64,000 nt of DNA, taken from NCBI RefSeq assembly GCF_014805625.2, contig NW_023998414.1, forward strand, positions 30,480,778 through 30,544,777. Reading direction: 5' to 3'. Source of the DNA: Glossina fuscipes (taxonomy: Eukaryota; Arthropoda; Insecta; Diptera; Glossinidae). Shown in pieces: positions 52,001 to 62,734 of the stretch. Under the pieces are notes generated by a model. That model had not been told where the DNA came from, did no database searches, and worked only from the letters and a program-made list of their open reading frames with translations. Both the position numbers and the translations under genes were made by a program. Position 1 is the first letter of the stretch; every line of letters starts with the position of its first letter.

Positions 52001-53235
52001 CGACGCAATGCTGAGGGTCCCAGCGAACAACTGCTGCCAGATTTCTATTGCGAACATACTACCTTGGCCATGAATCGAGAGAGACGTAAACATGCTTTAG
52101 TTAAACTTTTGCAATTGGTTAAGACCGACTTGGAAAGAGAACGTCGCTCTCGTAACGGCCTTAAAAATTTATCACAGTCCCTGACCAATCAAGAGAATCA
52201 AAATATCACAGACAAATTATATCACGTAAGTCGGAAAATCGAAAGTAATTAGATATTTGAAGGAGATTCCATTTTTCATATGTATTCATGTAATATTTTA
52301 ATAGATACGTTCAATGCTTACATATTTGGAAGGGGCACGTTTCAAGTTGCATTCGGCATTATTGGAATTAGATCATAAACCCAGATCTTCTCATCCATTA
52401 GCACAACATATACAGGTTAAAATCGTTACTACTTATAGGCTTTTCTTAGAATTATTATTAAAATTTTATACTTAAACAGATAACACGCGATCGTACCGGC
52501 CTACAACAAAGTGTTCTCAAGGTACCGCTATGGTTAAAAAATAATGATAGAATCAACACATCAGCTGGCAGCACTACGGGCGATGACAGTGGAGATTATG
52601 ACTGTGTATCACAGGCCAATACTACAATATCTAGTTCGAATATTAGTTGCATGGATAATTCCAGTAATTCAGTTCACTCGGATAACAATGCTCTTAAATC
52701 GTACAATCGTAGTAAAAGTAATATTGAAACTTTTAGTACACAAACTCAAATTTGCATGAACGGTTTGCCAGAAAAAATTAAAACTTTGGAATCAACAAAC
52801 GATTACACCGACGCTTGTAGTGATCGAGGCCAAGCGGATGGTGGCTCGAATCAACAGGATTCTGATTTTGATGAATTCAGTTCACAAGAGGACGATGATG
52901 AGCAAACGACAACTAATTGCTCGGGCGGTGGTCGCCGCGACCATAAAACGATTATCACAAAGAGTACAACGTTATCGAATCTCCAAAGTTCGGAGGCAAA
53001 TAATCATTATCAGAATACGGTCGACACACAGGAGAAACAAAACATTCAGATACCGATAGTCTTAGGTAGATGTAAGGCTCTGTATAGTTACAGTCCTAAG
53101 TTATATGATGAACTGGAGTTGAATCCTGGCGACATTATTGAAATTCACGCTAAACAAGAAGATGGCTGGTGGTTGGGAGCGTTACGCAATCAAATTGGCA
53201 TTTTCCCGGCAACCTATGTCGAGGAAATTGTTTGA
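49079..53235 (+). CDS. Nost: Nostrin orthologue (F-BAR, HR1-like, SH3)
   Basis: Six coding exons fit GT-AG sites with consistent phase: 49079-50815, 51020-51105, 51189-51414, 51476-52225, 52305-52415 and 52480-53235, giving 1221 residues. Residues 1-579 (exon 1) are low-complexity, Ser/Asn-rich and probably disordered, with a 12-residue poly-Asn run. From residue 580 an F-BAR domain follows (GFEELRRYIKQGGDFGKEL, ERIDSELLYSKSLSKMA), to about 845. An HR1-like coiled coil spans about 880-965 (MNRERRKH; LDHKPRSSHP). An acidic linker leads to a C-terminal SH3 at 1167-1221 (ALYSY, GDIIEIH, WW at 1200-1201, FPATYV). Domain order and motifs match vertebrate NOSTRIN, a membrane-bending adaptor in endocytosis that binds nitric oxide synthase, dynamin and N-WASP in mammals. 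The exact function in flies is inferred. Vertebrate NOSTRIN is about 500 residues, so the long N terminus is an insect-side addition. Shorter isoforms starting elsewhere are possible. Confidence 0.93.
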
Positions 53236-53775
53236 AATTTAAATATTTTACCACAAATTTTTCTTTGCGGCAGCTCACATGATGACTATCGTATGCTTAC
53301 TGGATGTATATTGAAAAATTGTAAAAATCCAATAATCGAGAATAATATGAAAATTATGTTAAGTGGAACACTCGAAAAGTTAATCAGTAGAAATTTCACT
53401 GGGAAGATATATTATCTTTAACGAATAATGTTTTTAGTTTCATTCTCACCAATCTTACTTAAAAGCTTTACTTTTTCTTTATCTCTATTTTCGCAAATCT
53501 TAATATCTCCTTTAAATATTTGTTGTTGTTATTACTTAGAATTATAATTAGGTTTTCGTAAGTATTTAATTTAATCGAGAAATTTAACGTTAAAAGAGAT
53601 TTTTTCTTTTTCCGATCTACACGAAGCATGAAAAGTCGTAAAAGACAAAAGTATAGTTTAAAATCAAAAAAAAAAACAAAAATGTCAATCAATAAATGAA
53701 AATATAATCTTGCATTAAATCGAAAATTACTTTGAAACAAAGTTTTTAATAAAAGTTTTTAATTTATTTATAAGG
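53236..53775 (+). terminator. Nost 3' UTR with polyadenylation signal
   Basis: The AT-rich stretch after the stop codon contains AATAAA at 53748-53753, a standard polyadenylation signal. Further A-rich hexamer-like sequences occur near 53692 and 53854, so the exact cleavage site is uncertain. Confidence 0.5.
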
Positions 53776-53864
53776 TATCTCCATACAAGAAAAATGATTA
53801 AGATTTTATGTATATACTAAATTTAAGGAAAAAGTTTTAAAAACAATTAACTAAATAAATGTCG

Positions 53865-53866
<2 letters not shown>

Positions 53867-53893
<27 letters not shown>
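53867..53893. repeat. (TA)n microsatellite
   Basis: About 13 TA units just beyond the Nost 3' end. Confidence 0.9.
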
Positions 53894-53899
<6 letters not shown>

Positions 53900-53900
<1 letters not shown>

Positions 53901-54660
53901 CGTATATTATGCACTACAATCAGCTCATTTTGACTCGCCCTTAAAAATCGCTGATAAAAAGAACAGCAAGTCTATGGAAGTACATAAATAGAAATCGCTT
54001 TTGAATTCGATAAAGTGACTTGTGTCGAATGCCTTTTAGTTTGAAATTTACCGGTGAAAAATGTCTCGGCGCATATAATATTTTAAGCGAACTCTCGCCC
54101 ATTAAAACGGAGCTTTGAATCTTGAAGACAATATTAAAAAAGCCAAAGAGATTGTGTTGTTTGTGTAAGTTGATGCATTTCACTAGAAGAGAAATCAGAA
54201 AAATTTATAGGCAGACGAAATGCACACCATCGTCTATGATCCAAAAGGCGGGAGTACGGTCGAGTGTTAGAAAGCATTGCAAATCTTAATATCGGTCGAA
54301 GAAAATATTGTTTCATTTTCTTACTCACTTTGATTCTTTACATTGCATAGAGACAAAGTGTTCACATTTTGTTAGAATGGCTTGCAGGCGACGCTGGTGT
54401 ATTCTTCTTAGTTCTTACCTTTTTGTAGAAAAATCCAATAACATTAACTTTCATCTCTTGGTGAGTCCAGGGTCACCCTTTCAAAGAAAACCTTATGAGA
54501 GATCTAAAAATTAAACCAATTGAGTAATCTGGTATTGCACTGCTTTAACCATTTACTAAATATTCTTTATATTTTTATTGGAACTATATATTTTGCAAAT
54601 AAACTTACAAAGTATGCATTTAAATTCTGCCGAATAAGTTGGATCATATATGCTCAGGTG
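53900..54660. other. No gene recognised
   Basis: Intergenic sequence between the two convergent genes. Overlapping frames of 60-80 codons on both strands have no recognisable motif. Confidence 0.5.
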
Positions 54661-54663
54661 TAT

Positions 54664-54746
54664 TGAAAACATTACCGCACTTGAGATTTGAACCCGCGAC
54701 CATTCAACGGTTAGTCCCGATCTTTTACTTATTTGGCTACCCATAC
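54664..54746 (-). mobile_element. tRNA-derived SINE, copy 5 (truncated tail)
   Basis: The minus strand reads GGGTAGCCAAATAAGTAAAA, then GGGACTAACCGTTGAATGGT, then CGCGGGTTCAAATCTCAAGT and GCGGTAATG. The A-box-like and B-box-like blocks and the AAGTGCGGTA end match the other copies. The tail is not recognisable beyond that. It underlies part of a 133-codon minus-strand frame that is not a gene. Confidence 0.6.
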
Positions 54747-54754
54747 AAAACAAT

Positions 54755-54830
54755 TTTTTACACACCGCCGCTCTATGCGTCAATTTGTTTTTACCGAATT
54801 TGAAGTCGATATCTTCACCAAATACTTCAA
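54755..54830 (-). repeat. Small fragment of DINE-like family A repeat
   Basis: The minus strand reads GAAGATATCGACTTCAAATT then CGGTAAAAACA. This matches the family block GAAGATATCGACTTTGAATT at 62949. It lies beside the SINE, so the two insertions may be nested. Confidence 0.4.
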
Positions 54831-54983
54831 GAGTGAAGTGAGTGATACCACATCTATTAGATTCAGTTACTACATTAGAACCCCGTAAACAAGAATAATC
54901 TGATAAGGGAACAAAATTTGGCAGTAACGCCAGCTGCTCGAGTAGCAGCTCTATCAAGTGTTACTCCTAATGCTATCAACTGT

Positions 54984-55084
54984 GATTATCCTCGCCTTGG
55001 GCCAGCTTCTGCTATTAACTTTCGAGCTTCTCTCGTTTGCCCCGATTGTCGCCGCCTTAGGTCAACTTCCGATATTAACGGTCG
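54984..55084. repeat. Imperfect 60-bp tandem duplication
   Basis: A 41-base unit at 54984-55024 recurs at 55044-55084 with about 31 identical positions (shared blocks CGCCTT, ATATTAAC or CTATTAAC, and TCG). The region is GC-richer than its surroundings and open for 78 codons on the plus strand, but no family is recognised. Confidence 0.4.
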
Positions 55085-55089
55085 TGGCG

Positions 55090-56080
55090 TTCCCGCAAAA
55101 AAGCTCTCCTTATACCAGAAAACTGTGCAATTTGTGTGTCATCTTAAACGTTAAAAAATGCATTAGGAATGTTGTCTGTCGGAAATATATTGGTATGAAA
55201 ATTTTTCGAGTAATAAGTTTTGAGATGCAATCTGCAGATTACCAAGAAAAATTTCGACTTTGCTGTACAACGGTGCATCACCAGTGAAATAATTCGGAAA
55301 TTTATACATGAGTGAGACCTATTTGCAGCTATGTCCAGTTTCTGCACACAGTCAAAGCTTTGTTCATCGTTCGTTTACTAATGTTTCAAACCGATTCAGC
55401 TACTGTGCTTAATATGATGACTAAAGTGGATCTCGTCGTTTTGCAATCATTTTCGAATTAATAAAAAAAAAACATTTTTTGTATACTTCTCCTTGAGCGT
55501 GTCTCACCCCTCTATTAATTCGTATATTCTTCTATTTTAGAATAAATTCAATTCGATGACCTAACATTTAGCATCTTTTTAGCGAAGATATAGCCTTACG
55601 CCATAATTTGCATGGCTGTCCTGAGAAATAATGAAAATAGGCAAAAAAGTTACGATTGACCAACTATCCTGTACATGAATACATTCATAATTATTTGGAT
55701 TTTTAGATTTCTAAAGAAGAATGTTAGTCCTGCCAGTGCGTTTACAAGACCCACAAATGTAGTATAATGCCTTCATAAAGTCTATATGTTTTTTTTTCTT
55801 TTCATCAACCAAACATTCAGAATCGATTTAAAAATGATCGCCTGTTATTCACTCCTCCGTCAACTATTATTACACGTTAGACGATTACAAATATTAAATC
55901 AAAAAAAATGAATCCTGATATCTTTATTCTCACCTAAAGTCTGCAGATCAGATTTGGACGCCGAAGCATACATTTTAGCCAAGCAAATAAAAAAATTGCA
56001 AAAAATTGCGCTTGTACAAGTTTGACTCAAAAAATTTTCTTGGTCACTCTGATGATCCTAGTGGAATTAAAAGAAAGCTT
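55090..56080. other. No gene recognised
   Basis: Intergenic AT-rich sequence. A 109-codon plus-strand frame (54958-55287) and a 67-codon minus-strand frame lack recognisable motifs. Confidence 0.5.
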
Positions 56081-56085
56081 CGTGT

Positions 56086-56770
56086 TTTATACACCGTACA
56101 ACACTTGTGGTACAGGGTATGTTAAATTTTTGCGAGGACGGTTGTAGCACCCAGAAGGATACACCAGAAAGTGGTTCTAAATCAAGCCAAGCTTGTCTGA
56201 CCATGTGATGTCTGTCCATACATCCGTGTGTTCAACCTAGAGGTCGCAATTGTTGAGATATTTTGATGAAATTTGGTACAGTGACGTGTTTTGACTCAAG
56301 GATGAACGCTATTGAAAATGGTTCTGATCGATCTTCTTTTTCAACAACTCCCCATATAACGCCCTATTTTGAAAAGTTTTTATATGGTAAAAATTGCAAT
56401 TTTCAGAATGTCGCGGCAAGCGGGGCCAAGTGTTAGTATTTCGGTGTTCTAAATTGGTACGAAAAGGGTTAGGGCAATTCTTTAACATCCTCTCATATAA
56501 CGAAAACTGAACTTCATATGACAAAAGTTATCATTTTCAATGCTTAATGATGAAAATTATATCATAATAGTAGTAAATGAACTGTATCAAATTCGGACCA
56601 TCTCGACCTGCATTTTGGGTCTTGATAAATTGATATATTGATCTTTGGTAGAGCAGATTAGTCTAAGTTTTAATATGTGGAGATGAAAATTGACTCATAC
56701 AAAACTTGCGAGTAACTGCACCAAGCGAAGTGGTGTAGTTGGCTTCGGCCGACTATAATGTTCTTACTTG
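56086..56770 (+). repeat. DINE-like family B repeat, nearly complete
   Basis: This is the best family B copy. Its 5' end is TTTATACACCGTACAACACT then TGTGGTACAGGGTAT, whose ATAC.CC/GG.GTAT arms can pair. The core is GTGATGTCTGTCCATACATC, GAGATATTTTGATGAAATTT and GGTACAGTGACGTGTTTTGA, then CTATTGAAAATGGTTCTGAT. The body has repeated ATGATGAAAATT segments. The 3' end is AGTTGGCTTCGGCCGACTAT (56739-56758), a 7-bp stem with a TTCG loop, followed by AATGTTCTTACTTGTTT. No coding capacity, so it would be non-autonomous. Confidence 0.7.
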
Positions 56771-56779
56771 TTTGACATT

Positions 56780-57285
56780 CTAAGTAGCAATGAAAAATTT
56801 GATTCGGCAGGGGAAATATATTTAACCACCTTTCTTATAACCGTCTCAAAGAAAACTGAAACTTTATGTAATAAAAAGGTCTAATGTGTGATATTTTATG
56901 GTGAAAATTGTTTCATAATAGTAAATTGATATAAAAATTAAGTGGATCAAATTTGATCCACATGGATGTATATCTTTGACCGCACCACCTGTAAGACTAA
57001 CCATGAATAGTAAGTCTTTCAGAAAAAGCTTAATTTTTAATATCTTACGATGAAAATTGATCCATGGTAGCAATATAACAAAAGAATTTAAATCACATGA
57101 GTCTATTTTTTAGACCACATGACAACAGACATGGGTCGATTTTTTTGAACCACATAACACATACATCAAAAACAAGGCCTCATATGAATGTGTAATTTTT
57201 GATGTATTATTACAAAAATGAGCGAATAACTCTACTAGGCGCAGCAGGGTAAGGTAGCGAATGGTCGGTCTTGGCTTTTTTAAAC
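56780..57285 (+). repeat. DINE-like family B repeat, 3' part
   Basis: Repeated segments such as GTGAAAATTGTTTCATAATA (56903) and GATGAAAATTGATCC (57049) match the distal body of the copy at 56086. The end near 57240 (GCGCAGCAGGGTAAGGTAGC then GAATGGTCGGTCTTGGC) is a decayed version of the 3' hairpin. It follows the complete copy directly, so the two are in tandem. Confidence 0.5.
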
Positions 57286-57289
57286 TTGC

Positions 57290-57820
57290 TCTCGTATAAA
57301 CATTCTTACAAAAAAACTTTTATATAGATCTCATATTTTCATATATTTTACGAACAAAAATTGATATAAATGCGCTGTGTTCAGACTACATACACCGTTT
57401 TTCGGTCTTCCCGTTTTCATTGAAAGGCTCGTATGAAGAGCAAACGTTTTTACGATAACAGAGTATAATTTTATGAAAGGAAGATTTCTATCAGCTATAG
57501 CGTAAGATATTTTAGAAAGAGAGACTTTTACCCGACTATATTGTCTTGAGTTTTTCCAACCTGGTAATGTAGAGCATGAGACGATATTTGTTTTAACTAC
57601 CAACATACAATTATGTAAAAGATTTCAACACTTATGATGTCATCTATATTGATGTTTGGAAGGATGATGAAAATGTGTAATTTTTGACGTCTCTGCTTCA
57701 TGTTAATGGAGTTACTAAATTTGCATTCAAACATTTCGCTATCCTGAGGGTAAGAGAGATAAGTTTTACGTCCTTACGTAATAATAAATAAATATTTCAT
57801 GTCACAAATTGTGAAGAAAA
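57290..57820. other. No gene recognised
   Basis: Remainder of the intergenic interval. A 91-codon minus-strand frame (57331-57606) has no recognisable motif. Confidence 0.5.
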
Positions 57821-57824
57821 GTAA

Positions 57825-57830
57825 TTTATT
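57825..57830 (-). terminator. Candidate polyadenylation signal of the LZTS-type gene
   Basis: TTTATT on the plus strand is AATAAA on the minus strand, about 300 bases beyond the stop codon at 58128. Poly-A/T tracts between (57873-57891 and 58061-58084) complicate the choice of the real site. Confidence 0.4.
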
Positions 57831-58127
57831 TATTAAAAAAAGTACAAATCATAATTTGTTTAGCACTCTAGGTTTTTTTTTTTTTTTTTTTATACAAAAT
57901 AAATCGATGTAAATACTTGGACATCTTAATATGAATTGTATGCAAATATATGGTGTCCCTGTGGTCTATGCATGAAAACATAATTTCGTAATAAATTAGA
58001 AAAATACAATAAAATCTTAAAAATAAAAGCATAAGATAACAATTGTTGTTGTAATAATTAAAAAAAAAAAAAAAAAAAAAAAAAGGTAAAGAAAAAAGAA
58101 GAGAACGGAAAGGAAAAACGATGCAAG

Positions 58128-60931
58128 TTAAACAACATCACTGGACTTTTCTAAACTTCGTAACTTTTGATACATGCTTATGTAATGAGTCTGTAATTGT
58201 TTTTGATATTTTAGCACCTTTTCCTTCTCAGCCGACCATTGCCGCTTCTCCAATTCAAAATTGACGCGTACATCATCCAATTGCTTTCGTAAATTAGCGA
58301 TTTCCTCTGCATAATTTGTCGATTCTTCGATTAGAGTATCGAGAGTCGATTCCTCCAATTTGCTCGGTAATTTATTCAGAGATTTGACATTGAGAGCGAC
58401 ATCGGGCAAATTAATCGATCCATGAATAAAACTGTGAATATCTGAACTAACTTTAGCTAAGCGTTTCTCTGAACTTAATTTATATCGTTCGCATTCATCG
58501 CAATCGCCCTCATCAAGGGGAGGAGCAATTTTCAAACAATTCATAATAACTTCAAGATTGTTATCATCTAAAACTTTTTCCGCATTATTTTTCAATTCCA
58601 GGCGCGAATTCTCAATACGTTGTTGAGTGTGTTTGCGTGTCTTGTTACAGATATCGGTTAGATTATCTAATTGTTGCTTTAAGCGCATATACTTGCCAGA
58701 CGGTTCTTCGCCGTACTCATGAAATATGGCTAAATCAGAGAGCTCTTTGCGTAGCTTAGCCAACTCGTTGGTCAAAGCGAGAATCACTTGATCTTTTAAA
58801 ATAATGATTTTATTGAGTTGCTTCAACTCGACTTCGGCATCCTTTTGATTCTGCAATTGTTGTTCAACCTGTTGGCTCTCCTGAAGACTTTGGTAGACGT
58901 GAGTTTCCGTATTATTGACAGTTTCATGTTTCAAATGAACTAAGGCATGTTCCTTTAAAGTGATCTCATTCTATACGAATAGTTGATAAAGAAACGCAAA
59001 AATTTATACATATATCGATATATTGGGGAAACAATGATTTATACTAACATTTGCTTCTTTGAGTTGAGTTTTAAGTAAAGCTAATTCTCCATTCTTCTCG
59101 CACACTCTCCATTCGCTTTCTTCTAGTTGCGTTTTAAGACTGCTTATCAGATTATGACTTTCTTCCAGCTGCTCTTCAACATAAGCTGAACGGTCCTTCA
59201 AATTCCTTTCCGAATTTTTTAAGCTGATGTTATTCGTTCTAAAATACGCACATAACTATGATCATTACATTTGCATAGATGCTTGTAAGAATATTAAGTG
59301 TGATCGCCCAGATAGATTCAATTATGAATGAATGTAATAATAACTATTACAAAGAATTCTGAACTTTTGTAAGCTTTTTAATTTTTTGATAATTAACATC
59401 CACTCGTAACCGTTTCTTCGTTTCGACGTCTCTAGAAGATCAAAACTGAAAGTCCATGGACATATAGTATTATGAAAATTTTCCTCATTTTTTTTTTTTG
59501 TCAACACAATAACGACATAAATATGAAACTTTCGTACTATCGTAAACCGAATAAATACGGTGTGGAAGATGAAAGGATTAAATTATTTCTGCTTTAAAAA
59601 ATTTGTATTGTCTACTGAACTCGCCAACGTTATGCATGTTATTCTCTCCACTTACAAGTTTTAATCTCTCTGCGTTCTTAAGCAGTGTCGATAATTCGAA
59701 ATCAATCTGTCCGAGTTCGTTATCCTGCGTTATATATTGTAATTGTAATTCGTGCCCTCCTTATCTTACCGAACATGTCCATATATAAATTTTCTTGCTG
59801 AAATGATTATGAAGCTCTCTTCGATTTGGCTTTGAAACTATTGTGTAAATCGTTTTTGTTTTAACTTAAGCACTTCTTATCACTTGTGCACAATGTGATC
59901 GCCAATGAAAACTTACACGTTTTAGTGCCGATTTGTAAATGAAAATTCAAATGATATATTTTCAGTCAAGTAATAAATCTTCAAAACCTAAAAGTTTCTA
60001 TTCGATAGCAGCCTTTTCAAAATATATTTTGAACAGAGGAATTTTTTGATTTTTCTACTCTCTTCGCTAAAGTTTTATTATTTTAGAACTCCATTTAGTT
60101 TTATTCAAGGACTATTATCAACTTTATATGCTAGTACTGTTTTATATTATTTCGACTGATGATTTTGATGATTTTATTACATTAACGCGTTAACACTAAC
60201 TCATGGCATTGCTTTTCAAAGAAAATTTTCTATCACGAGACTTACCTTAATATTTCGCATTCGTTCTTAAGTTCAGCTATTTGTTCTCTTAGTTTATTGA
60301 TTTGTTCGCTATATCTCAGCTTGTTCTGTTTGAATTGAAATTGTTGCATGGCCAGCATTTGCTCCATTTTCTTAATTTTCAACATGAATTCTCGTTGTTG
60401 AGCCTCGAAATAGGTGCGTAAACGTCGATTTTCATTTTCCCAATAGGTTTCTTTATCCTGCAATAATTTTTATGGAATGTTAATCAACGTTTATCGAGGT
60501 AGGAAGCATAATTTAAATTGAAAGGAAGAAAAAAAAATAAAAAATAAACCTTGTGTACTGTGAAAATTACTTTCTCATTATGCTCCATGGCCTGCCTTAA
60601 ATATGATAATTCGGAGTCACGATCTTTTAAAACTGCTTCCAATTCTGAAATTCCAGAATCCGATGGCGAAGGCGTCATATCGCATTGATCGCTTGTTAAA
60701 TATTTATTTAATCCATTATTACTGAGAGCATTATTGCCGGCCATAGTGTTATTGCTAATGCCGTTGCTGCTAACGTTCGATTTTCTATAGATATATAATA
60801 TGCAAGCAGGTGAGTGCATAGAAATCAATTTTAGAAATTCATCATCGCATGCATTGAGTAATATTTCCATTTCATTTTTTTTCTTAATTTTGTTGTATTT
60901 TTTTTCTTTTCATTTGTTGTTATTGTTTTTT

Positions 60932-60962
<31 letters not shown>

Positions 60963-61266
60963 GTTTTATTCAATTGCGTGTTTACTCATACTTACATGGT
61001 TCCACTTTGGTTGTTCGCATCAGAGTCCGGTGTATGTCGAATTGACTCCATACTATCGTTGATTTTCAACGATCTGGAACCACGTCGACGTGCCATAAGG
61101 CTGTTGCAATAACTGCTGCTTGAATAACCACCACAACCACCACCACCACCACCACCGCCACCACCACCACCACCACCACCACCACAAGCGCCGCTACCAC
61201 CGCCAATCAAACCTCCTACTCCTCCGCCAACAATACCAATTCCACTATGTCGTAAGTCGGTCGTGC
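58128..61266 (-). CDS. LZTS/N4BP3-family coiled-coil protein, 5' end missing
   Basis: Five exons join on the minus strand with GT-AG sites and consistent phase: 61266-60996, 60784-60550, 60457-60246, 59238-59049 and 58970-58128, about 582 residues in view. The first visible exon begins mid-codon after a good acceptor, so the gene extends upstream. It starts Gly-rich (about 16 consecutive Gly) with a basic SLMARRRGSRSL segment. A Ser/Asn-rich part follows, then PSPSDSGISELEAVLKDRDS. From there almost all is heptad-type coiled coil: LSYLRQAMEHNEKVIF, EESEWRVCEKNGELALLKTQ and EKEKVLKYQKQLQTHYISMY near the end. These three blocks recall the Fez1 domain of vertebrate LZTS1-3 and N4BP3, which act as scaffolds at microtubules, synapses and cell junctions. 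A segment with CDECERY between coils is not familiar to me from the vertebrate proteins. The orthology call is from motif memory. Confidence 0.8.
61129..61200 (-). repeat. (GGT)n-like run encoding poly-Gly
   Basis: On the plus strand this is CCACCACCACC-type sequence. On the coding (minus) strand it specifies about 16 glycines in a row plus neighbours in the first visible exon of the LZTS-type gene. Length variation is likely here. Confidence 0.85.
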
Positions 61267-61269
61267 CTA

Positions 61270-62110
61270 ACGATTATAAAAAAAAAAAAAAAAAATAAAC
61301 GTACAAGTTAATTACAACAGCTCCTCTAGTTATAATTTATTTATTTGATAAATGTATGTATGCGTGTATGCATATGTATTCGTATATATTTATGATATCG
61401 CGAGTTTTTTTTCCATGTTTTATTGTTTAGTTTTATGCATTAACAAATGCAATTAATTTGCAATAATTAATTGTTACAAAACAAGTCAAAAGAACACTAA
61501 ACGCAAATCGTTCTCTTAAATCGATGCTCTTCCGCTAAGAGAGAATAGTTACGGGAGCTATTAAAATCTATATCATCTTATGAACTTATAAGCTACGGTT
61601 ATTTAAGAGACAGTCTCATTTTCCATTCTATACAGTACTTACACACAAACTATTGTTTTGATTTTGATTTGTAGTTCTCGGACTTTAAGTTAAGATAAAG
61701 TTCATAGCCCGCAACAAACTTTGCACTTTTTTCGAAAGAGATAGTCTCATGTTTTAACTATTGATTTCTAACTGCTCCAAAACACTAACCGATGTCTTTG
61801 GAAATTATTTATGTTGATTTGAAAGCACTGAATATGTTCCCTTAACTTCATCAAGACAACCTTTGTGTACATATGTGATTGAAAGCAATTCGAAGGCTTT
61901 CAGACCACCTTTCACCGAAAAAGTATAAGTTTTGGACGCAGTTTTTGGAGCTGGTCATGAATTCTTTAATCGAATTATACATTTTCCTAACAGTTTTCTC
62001 CGTCATTTCATAAAACATAGTGTGTAAAACGGCCGGTTGTGCTTGTGTATACTGATGCACTTAGGTATAGAGTGTAATAGGAATTGCATCCTAAATTGTA
62101 CTTTATTTTT
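61270..62110 (-). other. Probable intron of the LZTS-type gene
   Basis: Poly-T on the coding strand directly precedes the acceptor at 61267-61268. Beyond it no further exon with matching phase is recognisable. The sequence is AT-rich and contains no other gene. Confidence 0.5.
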
Positions 62111-62114
62111 ATAT

Positions 62115-62685
62115 ACGCATCAGCGAAGGATGAGGGATATATATTTATTTTGTCAAAACTTTTGCAACGTCGAGAAAGAAGCCGCAGTAAGCTCACAAAA
62201 TATTATATTTTCTGCATAAGCATGCATTTTTAGGCCGATTTAAGCCGATTTCCGTTTATTCGCCTGTCCGTCCCCGTAATGTCTGTTATAAACATACTTC
62301 TGGCCTCGAAAATGAAGTCATCGATTTCAAATTCAACAGGAACGTTGGGAACTCCTTGCATGCACATTGGTCACGAAAATGGGCCAAATCGGTCGAAGCA
62401 CACGCTGTACACACAGTACCACATAAACTGAAAACAATGATATCGAAATGAAGATATCGGTTAGAAATTTGCGAAAAAGTTTGGAAGTGAACCCAAAATT
62501 TGCAAAGGACACGCCTAGAATGCCCATATGCCTATGCGACACAAAACTATTATTCTGAAAATAGGAGAAAAAAAATGAGCTGCGCCCACCCAATTTAGTT
62601 CGTTTCCCTTCTTTTTGACTTTTCTAGGCTACGGTGCTAGACATAAAAGATTCGGTCACGACCGAATATAATTTTCTTACTATGT
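62115..62685 (+). repeat. DINE-like family A repeat with perfect 3' hairpin
   Basis: Blocks: GGATGAGGGATATATATTTA (62127), CAAAACTTTTGCAACGTCGA (62153), CGCCTGTCCGTCC (62261), AATGAAGTCATCGATTTCAA (62309) and GAAAATGGGCCAAATCGGTC (62377). It ends with ATTCGGTCACGACCGAAT (62650-62667), an 8-bp perfect stem with an AC loop, then ATAATTTTCTTACTATG. It probably lies in an intron of the LZTS-type gene, opposite to its transcription. Confidence 0.65.
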
Positions 62686-62734
62686 TTATTATACACTTAT
62701 TAATTAATTATTATATAATTATTATTATTATTAA

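Noticed and set aside
54556..54957. 133-codon minus-strand frame
   Set aside because: About 80 bases of it are a SINE copy and the next part is a DINE-like fragment, so it is a chance frame over repeats.
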